From Macrotrachela quadricornifera (Eukaryota; Rotifera; Eurotatoria; Philodinida; Philodinidae), in the NCBI GenBank assembly GCA_022393335.1, contig JAJEKB010021076.1, positions 393,463-457,462 on the forward strand: 64,000 bases of DNA, given 5' to 3'. The position numbers were made by a program, and so were the translations under genes. Shown here piece after piece: positions 44,780 through 55,830 of the stretch. The first letter of the stretch is position 1. Every line of letters starts with the position of its first letter. The notes under the pieces are model-generated. The model was not told the DNA's origin. It worked only from the letters and a program-made list of their open reading frames with translations, and ran no database searches.

Positions 44780-45200
44780 TACTTAAATCATACCAAAAGT
44801 AGTGAGAGTTATGCATTAAAACCGTTTAGTAAATTTAAACAAACTTTCTTTCTATATAATCTCATAGAGAAAAGAATGCTCTATTTTTCTATGCGATTTC
44901 TTCGTACTTCAGCTAATATTATAATAATAAGATTTCGATAAAATCTATTTCGTTAGGATATGTACAGCTTATATTAACATTCATCAATATAAATATCGAT
45001 CAGTATTTTTTGAATGACTTTTGATACGAACAAAATGGAGAATTCCTGTTTTCATCATTGGAAAGAAAAGGTGAAGACACATCGAATCATATATTTCAGG
45101 TTTTTTTAAATATAATTTCTGAAGCTTTTTGATTCAATTTACTAACTATTGGACAAACAATTTCTCACGAAAAAATGAAAAGGAAAAAGATGTCGTTTTT

Positions 45201-46395
45201 GTGTACTCAAAAAGTGAGTACACTCCAGAATCGGTCAGTGTGTCCGTCCGTCCGTTTACACGATAACTCTTTACAATTACATTCGATTGAGCTGAAATTT
45301 TGTGCACAGAATTGTCTCATCAATATCTCGGTCGAGAGAAGAAGTTGAGACGAATCCGTCAAGAAATAGCTGAGTTATCGAACAAATTGCCATTATTGAC
45401 CAGATCATCCCTAAGAAGGTACAGAGATATTTTCAAAAAAAAAATTTTTTTCTCACAATTATTTAAAATACATATGAATCGACTCAGTTCTTAGCGCTGA
45501 TTTCGAATATGATATTAGTTTTGAATCAAATTGCAGTTTTTTAAGTGAAAGTTGCGTAAACAAAGTCCCAAAATGCAAAAAACCTGTGTCCTGAGACCGG
45601 TGTGCCTAAATATGTCTTGAATGACTAGTGGTTTTGGGGTGTTCAAGATGCATAGTTTTGTCGCTAATAAAAAGAGTTATCAAATGGAGAAAATTCGAAC
45701 TCGATAGCTATTAATATTGGGGGATTATTATGAAAATGCTGCTGTCTCTGTGTATCATATATCTCTAATAGATCCATGAGGTTACCTATGACCATAATCT
45801 CGCTCGATACGATCCCAAATCCATTTTTAAATAAATCCTTCTACCCAGTTTTCTAAGCTGAGCACGAATCTGAATTCGATTTCTGTGATTTCTAAACATA
45901 TTCAATTACTCTGGGAGTTGAGTCAATGATCACTAGATAGGATCGACTACAGTGTCATCCATGCTAACTTGGCTCCCCAGAATTTTTATTCTTTCAATTT
46001 AGTGACAAAAGACGTGTCTTGATGAGATATGTCTTGCAGAAAAATAAGCCTAAGATCTCGTGCAGCACGTGAGAAAAATCCAAAATACCACCTCCCCCAG
46101 TGTAATATTGCTTCGGATTTAAGCAGTTTTTGGATTCTAGCACTTCTTTTATCTCATAACTTCCTCACTTGAGCAGTATAAATTTGTAGACTAAACTGTT
46201 TTCTATCCAATTAAGATGTCCCAAAGCCCAAATGGCCAATCCGTTGGCGAGATAAGGTGAAAATGCTGATCATAGACTCAAGATAGATGGCCCTTAGATA
46301 GTTCGATCAAAATCAATTTGTCGTCAACTATTTTTACTTTATGAAGTACGCATAACACTCGGATTGAAATCCGAGGTTTTCACATTTATTTTAAT
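45201..46395. repeat. Dispersed repeat R, copy 1 (plus orientation)
   Basis: Starts with the perfect palindrome GTGTACTCAAAAAGTGAGTA (continuing CAC) and ends near a small hairpin, CTCGGATTGAAATCCGAG, 20-25 nt before CATTTATTTT. It aligns with the inverted copy at 50579-51343 over the shared parts (CGATAACTCTT.ACAA; CTCATCAATATCTCGGTCGA; GACTCAGTT). No coding frame. The superfamily is not clear; one defined end plus a subterminal hairpin at the other recalls Helitrons, but no CTRR end was found. Confidence 0.65.
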
Positions 46396-46932
46396 AGAAA
46401 TTCATAGAAAGTTGGTTGGGAGATCCGATTAAAATATATATTTTTCAAGAATAATTTAATATAAATATGTGAATTCTCCGTAGTTTCTAGGTTTTCGAGT
46501 TTTGTTTTGAATGTATATCTTATTATTAAAAACTCACCAGAAACAATATGTAAGATAGTCGTGTGCTTGATAAGATCAATTGGCAGCCTTATAAAAAGTA
46601 GGTCCGAAGAGCTTGTAATAAATGATTCTATGCGTCTCCATCTGCTTTTTGTAATGTTACAAAGTGCAGCTCTCCATTTTGTTCGTATCAAACGTCATTC
46701 AAAAAATACTGATCGATATTTATATTGATGAATGTTAATATAAGCTGTACATATCCTAACGAAATAGATTTTATCGAAATCTTATTATTATAATATTAGC
46801 TGAAGTACGAAGAAATCGCATAGAAAAATAGAGCATTCTTTTCTCTATGAGATTATATAGAAAGAAAGTTTGTTTAAATTTACTAAACGATTTTAATGCA
46901 TAACTCTCACAACTTTTGGTATGATTTAAGTA

Positions 46933-47160
46933 TAAGCTCTTTTCAAAGAACTGACAGGTGCAGATCAGTTCTTTTCAAAGAACTGGTACGTACATATCAG
47001 TTCCGCTCAAAGAACTGGCAGGTGCAGATCACTTCTTTTCAAAGAACTGGTAGGTATACATCAGTTCCTTTCAAAGAACTGGTAGGTGCATATCAGTTCC
47101 TTTCAGAGAACTGGTAGGTACATATCAGTTCCTTTCAAAAGAACTGTTGCATAGTTCCTA
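46933..47160. repeat. 32-bp tandem array, right arm
   Basis: Reverse-complement counterpart of 44520-44779, about seven units. Unit-by-unit variants correspond between arms (for example the TATATGTACC and GCAGATCA forms), which indicates that the arms were copied from each other as a whole. Confidence 0.85.
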
Positions 47161-47194
47161 AGAACGGAACTAATATGGAACTGTCCTAGGTCTA

Positions 47195-47663
47195 ATGAGG
47201 ATGGATCTTGGTGAAGCTATACTCTTAACCCTCGCTTTCACATTCTTTTCTCTTTTTGGACAATATAATAATGATTTTGGAGATTTTTATGTTGTTTTAT
47301 ATGATAGAGTTTTTTGTTTTAACAACACTCATAAAAGGAATTGATAGCTGTAGTAAAAATTTATTACGAACGCGAACGAGCATAAAATTTACTTGTATTT
47401 ATTATACTGTGTGATATATATTTAAAAACAGATAAAGATATAGCTTGTTTCTTTCTTTTCAAATCCGACTACTTTTTGATTACTTTCAGTATTTTTCAGT
47501 AAGATCTTATTAACACTATTTACAAGTAAGTTAAATATACTGATTGTGAAAAACTATTTACTATAAGTCTCCCTTCTATTCTGTTTGTTTCCTGTCATCT
47601 TAGTATTATTCAAATCAATATAAGCCGTACAAAAGCAATTTTTTTCAAAAATATCATAATTTC
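47195..47663. other. No gene seen; 5' flank of the F-box/LRR gene
   Basis: AT-rich leader. The start ATG at 47664 is preceded by stop codons in frame. The promoter cannot be specified. Confidence 0.4.
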
Positions 47664-50471
47664 ATGTCAAACAAAATAATTTTATCACTTCATACATTAC
47701 CCATCGAATTAGTTTATCGAATATTAGATAATCTTATTCCATTGGATATACTTCTATCGGTGTATAATATTTGTACTCGACTTAATTCCATTGTTGATAC
47801 GTATCATCGATATAAAGTAATTCAACGATTAAATTTTGAAATATTTTCTCTAACATTCAATTATTGTGTAGACATTCACGACACTTCATGTGAATTATCC
47901 ATCGAATAACAAGTTTACACCAGAACGTATTTTACACATATTAGCGAATAACAGAGTAAGAAAATCAATTCTGATCGTAAGGTGTATGCTCATGAATATG
48001 TTTTTTTACAGACAATTACTAATTTTAGCTATAGTTGCGACATCATGGGTGTTACAGAAGCAAAACATCTAGCTTATGCATTGAAGAATAATACAGTAAA
48101 AGAAGTATTTGTTTCACTGATAATGAAATTCTTGTCTTCACATAGACTCTCACCTCACTCAATCTTAATATTGACCAGTACTGCAGTGATGCACTATATC
48201 ATCTGAAAGATGGATTGCAGCATAACAAAGTAATAGATAAAAATTCTTTTTATTGACTTAAAATTTATCATTATCGTATGTTACAGACACTGACTACATT
48301 TGAATTCGATTACAGAAATATGGATTTAATAGCGATACATAATCTTATTGAAGCATTACAAGATAACACAGTGAGAAAAGAAGATAAATGATCTTATGAT
48401 GCATTATTCTCTTATACTCATCTTTCCATTACAGACACTAACTAATGTCAAGCTTGGTATCTGTGAATACAATTGTGACAATGCGCGACATTTGGTTTCA
48501 GTATTGCGAAATAACAAGGTAAACGGAGTTTGTTTTCTAATTGATTTCATAAACATGAATTATTTTTTGGTCCAAGACACTCACTATTTTGGGCCTTCGA
48601 GGTAATGATATTAATGGTGAAACGATAAAACATCTAGCCGAAGGCTTACAAGATAATATGGTGAGGCAAATATCTGTTCATATAACTCCTCTATCATTGA
48701 TACTGTTGAATATATAGACATTAAACACATTAGATCTTGTGGGTAATAAGATTGATAGTGAAGGAGTACGGTATTTGGCTAAAGCATTACAAAACAATGC
48801 TGTAAGCAACAATGAGAACTTTGTTTTCGATTAATTCGTCAGATTGTTGAAACCTAGACACTCAAAACTCTTCTTTTGCAAACGAATCATATAGGTGATG
48901 ATGGAATACAACATCTTTCACATCTTTTACAGAAAAATACGGTAAAATTATTTTCTTCTCATAATAAATATCAACATATCATTCAATACAGTCAATTACT
49001 ACTCTCAATCTGTACAATAATAATATTACAGATGCCGGTGTACAATATTTGACTCAAACATTATTAACAAATACGGTAGAATAATTCTATTCAATTCAAT
49101 AATAATAAAATGATCTTTGTATTTTTTTGTTATAGACACTAACCACACTCACTCTTTCTTTCAAAAATATTGGAAACAATGGAATAAAATATGTAGGTGA
49201 TTTATTGTCGAAAAATAAGGTAAGCAATTTCCAGTGTTGAGTGAATGTAAAATCACCATTTTTTGATCAATATAGACACTCACTGAGCTTCATCTTGTTG
49301 TTTTCGGTGGCGACATCGAAAGTTTCCAACATTTGATTCAAGTGCTGCGTAATAATACGGTTAGAGAAGTTTGTACTAATTTATTATAAAATATAATGCT
49401 CTTCTTCCACACAGTCGTTGATCACACTCAATCTTGATGGAGGCAAAATTGATGCTCAATGTGCACAAGATTTAGCTGAAGCAATACAGAATAACTCAGT
49501 AAAATATTTCTTTGGTATGATCTATAATTCGAAAAACGTTTTTTTTAACATAGACATTGACTAATCTTCAGTTGATGAATAATCATATTAGCATCGAAGC
49601 AGTAAAATATTTAAGTGTAGCATTAACAATCAATAAAGTCAGAAAACATTCGTTTCTCTTACATTTCACCGTCATCTAATAATTGAATATAGATACTCAC
49701 TAAACTCAGTTTACATAACAGCCATATTGGTTGCGAAGGAATAGGATATCTTGGAAAAGCATTGGAAAACAATACGGTAAAAATAATACCAATTTTTTTT
49801 CAGCGATTGGCAAATTATTTTAGTTTTTATATATAGACACTTCTAACTCTTGATCTTCGTTGGAATGAAATTGATGACGAGGGTGTAAAGTTTCTTTCAC
49901 AAGCACTGCAGAAAAATAAAGTAAGGAACATACCCTTTTCCTACGACAAGCAATCTGACTTATTTTGTTAAAAATAGACATTAATCACACTCGATCTATC
50001 TCATAACAGTTTTACTAACGTCGGTCTAGAACATCTAGTAGACGCATTGTTGAAGAATAAAGTTTGTAAAAATATTATCTGTTTCATATTAATAAATAGA
50101 TCATTGTGTGTCAATACAGACACTTACAACACTTCGTCTTGGAGCGAATAAAATTGATGAGAAAGGAGTTCACCTCTTGGCCAAAGTTATAAAGAATAAT
50201 ACAGTAGGATATTTTAGAATTACGAATATATAAATATGTTTCAATCTAGACATTAACTGAAATCGATCTATTTTGGATCTGGATCGACAATAAAGGAGCA
50301 CGTCATCTGGCCATAGCATTACAATATAATTCGGTGGGTAAACTTCTGTCTTTTCTTTAGTAAATTCAAATCGTTGATTATATTTTAATATAGACTCTCA
50401 AGACACTTTACTTTCAAAAGCATAAGATCACTGATGAAATGCCACCATATTTATATGATCTAATGAATTAA
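47664..50471 (+). CDS. F-box protein with 17 NLRC3-type leucine-rich repeats, one repeat per exon
   Basis: Exon 1 (47664-47867) encodes an F-box: LHTLPIELVYRILDNLIPLD, then a helix with ICTRLNSIVDTYHRYK. A 42-nt exon (47914-47955) follows. Seventeen exons of exactly 84 nt then each encode one 28-residue LRR of the pattern TLTxLxLxxNxIxxxGxxxLxxALxxNx; starts are 48012, 48146, 48287, 48435, 48577, 48718, 48858, 48992, 49136, 49276, 49415, 49554, 49693, 49837, 49978, 50120 and 50250. The last exon is 50394-50471. All junctions are phase 0 with GT-AG introns of 46-64 nt. The product is 583 residues. A role as substrate-binding subunit of an SCF ubiquitin ligase, the LRR solenoid binding the target, is inferred. 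The first intron (46 nt) is the weakest point: without it there is a 1-nt frame change. Confidence 0.85.
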
Positions 50472-50578
50472 TAATGGTGTATGAGGTTTTTTATTATTAG
50501 AAGAACAACACCCACAATGGTGCCTAACGTAGTTTTCTCATCGAGCCAATGATCCTTTGTTTGTGCATACTAATAATT

Positions 50579-51343
50579 AACAAAATAAATGCGGAAACTT
50601 CGGATTTTATCCGAGAGTTATGTGTACTGCAAAAAGTGTATGGGAGAGGTGAACCATATAGAATGTCTAAGCATCAAAATTACCACGAGAAATTTTTCGA
50701 TGAGCAAGATTTATGATGATTTATTTCTGAATGAATTTTTGTGTTTGAATCTATCGGAATAACGGCCATATGCAACCTCATGAACCTTTAAAAGATCTAT
50801 GATAGATACATATATCAGCTTTTTCATGATAGATCATCAATATGAATAGCTATGGAGATCGAGTTTTCCCTTTTGATAGTCTTTCTGACTAGCTACAAAA
50901 TCAAGCATTTGAGAAACTCCCAAACTACAGGTCATCTGAGATGTATCTAGACAATTTGGTGTTAAAATACAGTTTTTGCGCATTTTGAGACCTTTTTTTA
51001 AGCATTGTTTCACTAGGAAACTATGATTTGACTCAAAACCAATATCAGATTCGGAATCAGCGTTAGAAACTGAGTTGATTCATATATGTTTTAAATAATT
51101 TTGAGAAAAAAGCCTCAATATCTCCCCTCAGGGATGGTCTGGCCCATACTGAGAATTTTTCCGATAACTCAACCATTTCTCGAGAGATCATTCTCATCTT
51201 CGAACTCGACCGAGATATTGATGAGACAATTATGTGCACAAAGTTTCAGCTCAATCGAATGCAGTTGTGAAGAGTTATCGTGTAAAGAGACGGCCGAATA
51301 CACTGGCCGGTTCTAGTAGTGTACTCACTTTTTGAGTACACTA
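50579..51343. repeat. Dispersed repeat R, copy 2 (minus orientation)
   Basis: Inverted relative to copy 1 at 45201-46395. It begins with CAAAATAAATGCGGAAACTT and hairpin CGGATTTTATCCG and ends with the palindrome GTGTACTCACTTTTTGAGTA (continuing CAC) at 51319-51341. It is about 430 nt shorter than copy 1 owing to an internal gap. It lies 100 nt downstream of the LRR gene. Confidence 0.65.
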
Positions 51344-51364
51344 AAAAGACTTTGCTTTTTAGTA

Positions 51365-52597
51365 GAGTCAGGTTTCCTAATTCTGCCGGAAAAAAAAACA
51401 TCGTTCGTATTTCGTGAATAACTTGATTTGTATAGATTGTGGAAAAATATTTTTTTCTTTCCGGAATAGAGCAAACATTTCTCTATCGATTGATATAAAA
51501 TTTATTTAGAAAATAATGAATTAATCATTCTAAAAAAGCGTGACAATAGAGAGGGGCTCAAATTTTATCGAGTTTTAACATGTTCCTAATTCTGCCATTT
51601 ACATAGGAAATTGCAGTATTTTTTAGAAAAATCGTTTTATTTTTATGAAGTCATAAGAACTTAAGAAAAAAAAATATACTATTCGATTCATCTTGACACA
51701 GGCTATCTAATGATATGTTTTTCAAAAAAATTCTATCATATCTTATATTGTTTTTTTTCATCAAAAGAAAAAAAAGTCACCAAAAAATCTTTTTTCTGCT
51801 CCTAATTCTGCCGCTCCATGTATTTTGTGTTCCTAATTCTGTCGTTTTACATAAAAACCATACAAGGCTCTTAAAAATAAACTTTTTAATAACATATTCG
51901 AAATCAGCGACAGAAACTACGTCAGTAAGGATGTTCTCTCAAAAAAAAAATTTTTTTCAAAAAAGTCGATCTGAAGAGAGCCACAGTGCTAGTTTCAGAA
52001 GAAGCCTGAGGGGGACCACAGACCACTTTTTTTTTTGAAAAAAATTTTTTTTTGAGAGAACATCTTTACTGACGTAGTTTCAGTCGCTGATTTCGAATAT
52101 GTTATTAAAAAGTTTATTTTCAAGAGCCTTGTATGGTTTTTATGTAAAACGGCAGAATTAGGAACAGAATAAAGATTTTTTGGTGACTTTTTTTTCTTTT
52201 GATGAAAAAAAACAATATAAGATATGATAGAATTTTTTTGAAAAACATATCATTAGATAGCCTGTGTCAAGATGAATCGAATAGTATATTTTTTTTTCTT
52301 AAGTTCTTATGACTTCATAAAAATAAAACGATTTTTCTAAAAAATACTGCAATTTCCTATGTAAATGGCAGAATTAGGAACATGTTAAAACTCGATAAAA
52401 TTTGAGCCCCTCTCTATTGTCACGCTTTTTTAGAATGATTAATTCATTATTTTCTAAATAAATTTTATATCAATCGATAGAGAAATGTTTGCTCTATTCC
52501 GGAAAGAAAAAAATATTTTTCCACAATCTATACAAATCAAGTTATTAACGAAATACGAACGATGTTTTTTTTCCGGCAGAATTAGAAAACCTGACTC
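51365..52597. mobile_element. 1.23-kb near-perfect palindromic MITE, family T2 copy 2
   Basis: Ends GAGTCAGGTTTCCTAATTCT and, inverted, GAGTCAGGTTTTCTAATTCT, bordered by TA (51363-51364 and 52598-52599). Arms of about 600 nt are reverse complements almost without mismatch up to a ~60-nt loop near 51975-52030. Each arm carries several copies of the word TTCCTAATTCTGCC. The outer 150 nt match T2 copy 1 at 42070-42392. Minus- and plus-strand frames through it are repeat products. Confidence 0.85.
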
Positions 52598-52734
52598 TAT
52601 ATATAAATACATGTTCAGTCTTTGATGCAATTCTTCATTATTCAAAAACTTTTCGAACATTTTGAAGCTCAATTAGTAAATGTAATTCAACACAAATAGC
52701 GAGTTATATAAATTTCGAATTTAAAATTATTAAT

Positions 52735-53527
52735 TCATAGTCTGTTATTTCTTTTTCTTGATGATGCACATAAGGAGTTTTCTATTACAGGTAGATTGAG
52801 CATCATTATTTCAGGTTGTGACACTGCATTTTCATCGAAATTTTTAATTGAAACTACGCGAAAAAGCGTAAATGGTAGTAGAAGAACCTCTTCTTCATTG
52901 GGAAAAAACGATATTTCATCTAAATCAATTGCAGTTAGGCATATTTGATTAAATTGATATTTCATAATAACTGATGTTCGAGTATCACCAGGAACAACGG
53001 AAGAAAACATCTTGGCAACTTCTTTATTTTTCAATGTTGATTGAAGAGTACGCGTTTCAATGATTGCAGTATGTTCATGTGTCCATCGACACGCTTCAAT
53101 ATCACCAAGAGACATTTTCATTCCTCGATATGTTATAGCATTACCATAAAATTTATCGGAAAAGTTCCGAAGATGTAAATATAACAAAACTGTGTAGGCA
53201 TCAGCATTTGATTGTAATAATTCATAGAGTGGAGTTTGAAGTGAATAAAGTGTTAATGACCGCTCAACAAATTTGTAATGTGAAAGGTTTTTATAAAGGA
53301 TTTGAGCACGTTGGTATTGATCATGAGCACTGGAAATGCATATGGTGTGGGTGTAGGTGATGGTAGTTATTTGTAAGAAGCATTTTATTTTATGCTTATA
53401 CATTTAAAATAGTGGCACAGTCTCTAAGAAAATCATTATGACTATCATTCTGATCATTTCGTGTGAGCATTGATCCTTTAATAAAAGCATTTTTGTCAAG
53501 ATTATTTGCTCCAAAAGCAACTATTGT
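52735..53527 (-). CDS. Arginine-type mono-ADP-ribosyltransferase (R-S-E family)
   Basis: Transfers ADP-ribose from NAD to protein side chains. Main exon 53329-52735 contains the three landmarks in order: YRGMKMS (first Arg), MFSSVVPGDTRTSVIMKYQF (Ser strand), and FPNEEEVLLLPFTLF, which carries the catalytic Glu-x-Glu. An upstream exon 53527-53402 reads from an acceptor CCTAATAG|ACA to a donor AAT|GTATAAG and encodes ...GSMLTRNDQNDSHNDFLRD, consistent with the family's N-terminal region. The 72-nt intron between would join with a 1-nt phase mismatch, so either my junction is wrong or the gene has a frameshift. The protein is about 240 residues; further 5' exons are possible. The location is probably cytosolic since no signal peptide is visible. 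Confidence 0.65.
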
Positions 53528-53809
53528 CTATTAGGCATCATTTACTTTACGTATATTATATTAAAATAATTAAACTGAAGAGGATATTTGAGCTACACAT
53601 TTTAGTCCCAAAGGGGGATGCGCTGATAAGTTTTTTATTAAAATAGTACATTCAGGTGAAAACTTGAAAATAATTATGATGTAAAGAAGAGAATATATAC
53701 TGTCAACATAAGAGAAAACAACAAGAGTATAGCAGCCAAATGAATATGATTCATCTACAAGACTTCAATGCATAAATATCGATGAAAAATCTTAAATTTT
53801 AAGGATATA
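53528..53809. other. 5' flank of the ADP-ribosyltransferase; no gene seen
   Basis: AT-rich, stop-dense. No further conserved exon could be found upstream within this stretch. Confidence 0.35.
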
Positions 53810-54704
53810 CAGGGTGGCCCAAAAGTCACTTTACCGAGAAAAAATTGAATATCTCCATTACAACTCGATCGAATGGGCTCATTTTTTTACCAAGAATAGA
53901 GGCATGTTCACACTCCAAATCCATACAGACAAACATAGTGAGAGTCTTTATTAAATACCACTATTGACCTCAACAAGAAAAATTTTATTTTTTCACAGAT
54001 AGAAAAAATAAAACAGCATACTTAACAGAGGGTCTCTCTAGGCATATCTTTATGAATATGAAGCTTGAACATGCCTCTATTATCGGTAAAAAAATCGGCT
54101 CGTTTGCTAGAGCTGCAGCCGAGATATTCAATTTTTATTTTCATAAACTGACTTCTAGTCCGCCCTGTATATAGTCCAAAAGCCACGATACCAAGAAAAA
54201 ATGAAATATCTCCAATACGACTCGAACGAACGGGCTGATCTTTTTACCAATAATAGAAGCATCTTCACACTTTAAATCCATACGAACAAGATTAGAGAGA
54301 GCCTTTATAAAGTACCACCAATGACCTCAACAAAATAATTTTACTTTTTCACAGAGAGGATAGAAAACAATATACTTAACAGAGGATCTTGCTAGGCATG
54401 TCTTTGTGAATATAAAGCTTGAACGTCCCTCTATCATTGATAAAAGAATCAGCTCGTTAGCTCGAGCCGTAACGGAGATATTCAAATTTTTTCGGCAAAG
54501 TGACCTTTTTGTCTATCTGTGAAAAAGTAAAATTTTTCTTGTTGAGGTCAATAGTGGTATTAATAAAGGCTCTCACTAGGCTTGTCCGTATGGATTTGGA
54601 ATGTGAACATGTCTCTATTCTTGGTAAAAAAATGAGCCCATTTGATCGAGCTGTAATGGAGATATTCAACTTTTTCTCGGTAAAGTGACTTTTGGGCCAC
54701 CCTG
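53810..54704. mobile_element. Compound mariner-type MITE
   Basis: Termini CAGGGTGGCCCAAAAGTCAC at both ends in inverse orientation, perfect for about 28 nt, bordered by TA (53808-53809 and 54705-54706). Inside, a ~180-bp module (AATATCTCCATTACAACTCG.., AGAATAGAGGCATGTTCACA) recurs about four times in alternating orientation. An inner terminus, CCGCCCTGTATATAG near 54165, suggests that a ~360-bp palindromic unit came first. A degenerate half unit with GGAACACCCTGTGTA extends to 54822. Confidence 0.8.
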
Positions 54705-54825
54705 TAGATATAAACTTTGAACATATCTCTATCATTCATAGAAAAATCAGCTCATTTGCGCGAGTCGTAATGGAAATATTTGAATTTCTTATTGGGGTGT
54801 TACGTATGGAACACCCTGTGTAGTA

Positions 54826-54888
54826 CGTGATGACCTGAGGATACCTACATAATATAGCAGTTGAGGATCCAAGGATATCCACATAATA
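54826..54888. repeat. ~35-bp minisatellite, second locus
   Basis: Units like GATACCTACATAATATAGCA, then GTTGAGGATCCAAG, as in 11040-11790. The array is split by T1 copy C: it resumes at 55804 with TATAATACTTGAGGATTGCA. Confidence 0.65.
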
Positions 54889-55803
54889 CTTAGGGCATAC
54901 CAAAAGTAGTGAGCCTGATACTTTATTCTCGTATAGAAGGCTTGGAGAAATTTTCTTTTTTTACTAATAGATAGAGCGTGTTTCACTCTATTTTTCTATA
55001 CTATTTGATCAATATGAAACTGTTATCATAATAATAAAATTTCGATAAAATCTGTGTTTGTCGCATATACGCTGGTAGCATGAGCATGAGTGCTTGTGAG
55101 TATTTTTGGAATAACTTTTGATGATAACAAGATAGAGAACTGCGGTTTTCGCCGTTGGAAAGAGGAGATGAAGACGCATCAAGCTATGTATTACTGATTT
55201 TTCTAACCTGCTTTTTGTGAGGTTTTAGCTCACCTTTTAAAGAGCAAATCTATTGCATGAGTTGTTTATAGTAAATTGTCAATAATCGTGTTCACATTTA
55301 AACCGTTAATCGAAGATCTACAAACTGCGTAAGACTCAGCTCTTTAAATTTAATTATTTATGGATAATACCTATTCTAGACGAATCTCTACTAGGATATT
55401 CTATCAAATTTTTTGCTTTTTCTTTTTTTCATGAAACAAGCGTTTGTCCGACGGTTAGAAAATAGAATAAAAAAACCGTCAGAAATCATGTTAGAAAAAT
55501 CGATAATATATGGTTCGATGCGACTTCATCTCCTCTTTCCAACGGCGAAAACCGTAGTTCTCTATATTGTTTCTATGAAAAGTTACTCCAAAAATACACA
55601 CGAGGTTTCATGCTACCAGCACATATGCGACAGAAACCGATCTTATCGAAATTTTATTATTATGATAACAGTTTTCATATTGATCAAATAGCATAGAAAA
55701 ATAGAGTGAAACACGCTCTATCTATTGGTAAAAAAAGAAAATTTCTCCAAGCCTTCGATACAAGAATAAAGTATCAGGCTCACTACTTTTGGTATACCCT
55801 AAG
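54889..55803. mobile_element. T1 foldback MITE, copy C (915 bp)
   Basis: Termini CTTAGGGCATACCAAAAG and, inverted, CTTAGGGTATACCAAAAG with TA on both sides. Arms of about 320 nt are near-perfect reverse complements (AGAGCGTGTTTCACTCTAT; TCATAATAATAAAATTTCGA). The short centre (about 55215-55490) is single copy. It is inserted in the 35-bp minisatellite. Confidence 0.88.
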
Positions 55804-55830
55804 TATAATACTTGAGGATTGCATGTTACG

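Larger units (their letters stand above)
44476..47192. mobile_element. 2.7-kb foldback element with tandem arrays in its arms (T1 copy B inside)
   Basis: Outer ends GACCTAGGACAGTTC and its reverse complement are each bordered by TA (44474-44475, 47193-47194). Each arm starts with an array of 32-bp units and passes into a T1-type sequence whose own termini CTTAAATCATACCAAAAG (44782 and, inverted, 46930) are again bordered by TA. The T1 arms match over about 300 nt (44782-45090 against 46640-46930). The loop is occupied by repeat R copy 1 (45201-46395). Either T1 inserted into an older element or the arrays were captured into the terminal repeats. Confidence 0.75.

Noticed and set aside
44563..44816. 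Ser-Phe-Gln-Arg-Thr-Gly repeat proteins
   Set aside because: Open frames are produced by the 32-bp array; the same appears in the inverted copy at 46896-47117. No start context or conservation.
45201..51343. One 6-kb element bounded by the two R palindromes and carrying the LRR gene
   Set aside because: The R copies are homologous over most of their length as whole units, so they are two insertions in opposite orientation and not two short ends of one carrier.
51715..52038. 107-codon plus-strand frame
   Set aside because: Lies entirely in one arm of the T2 palindrome and is low-complexity Phe/Lys/Ser.
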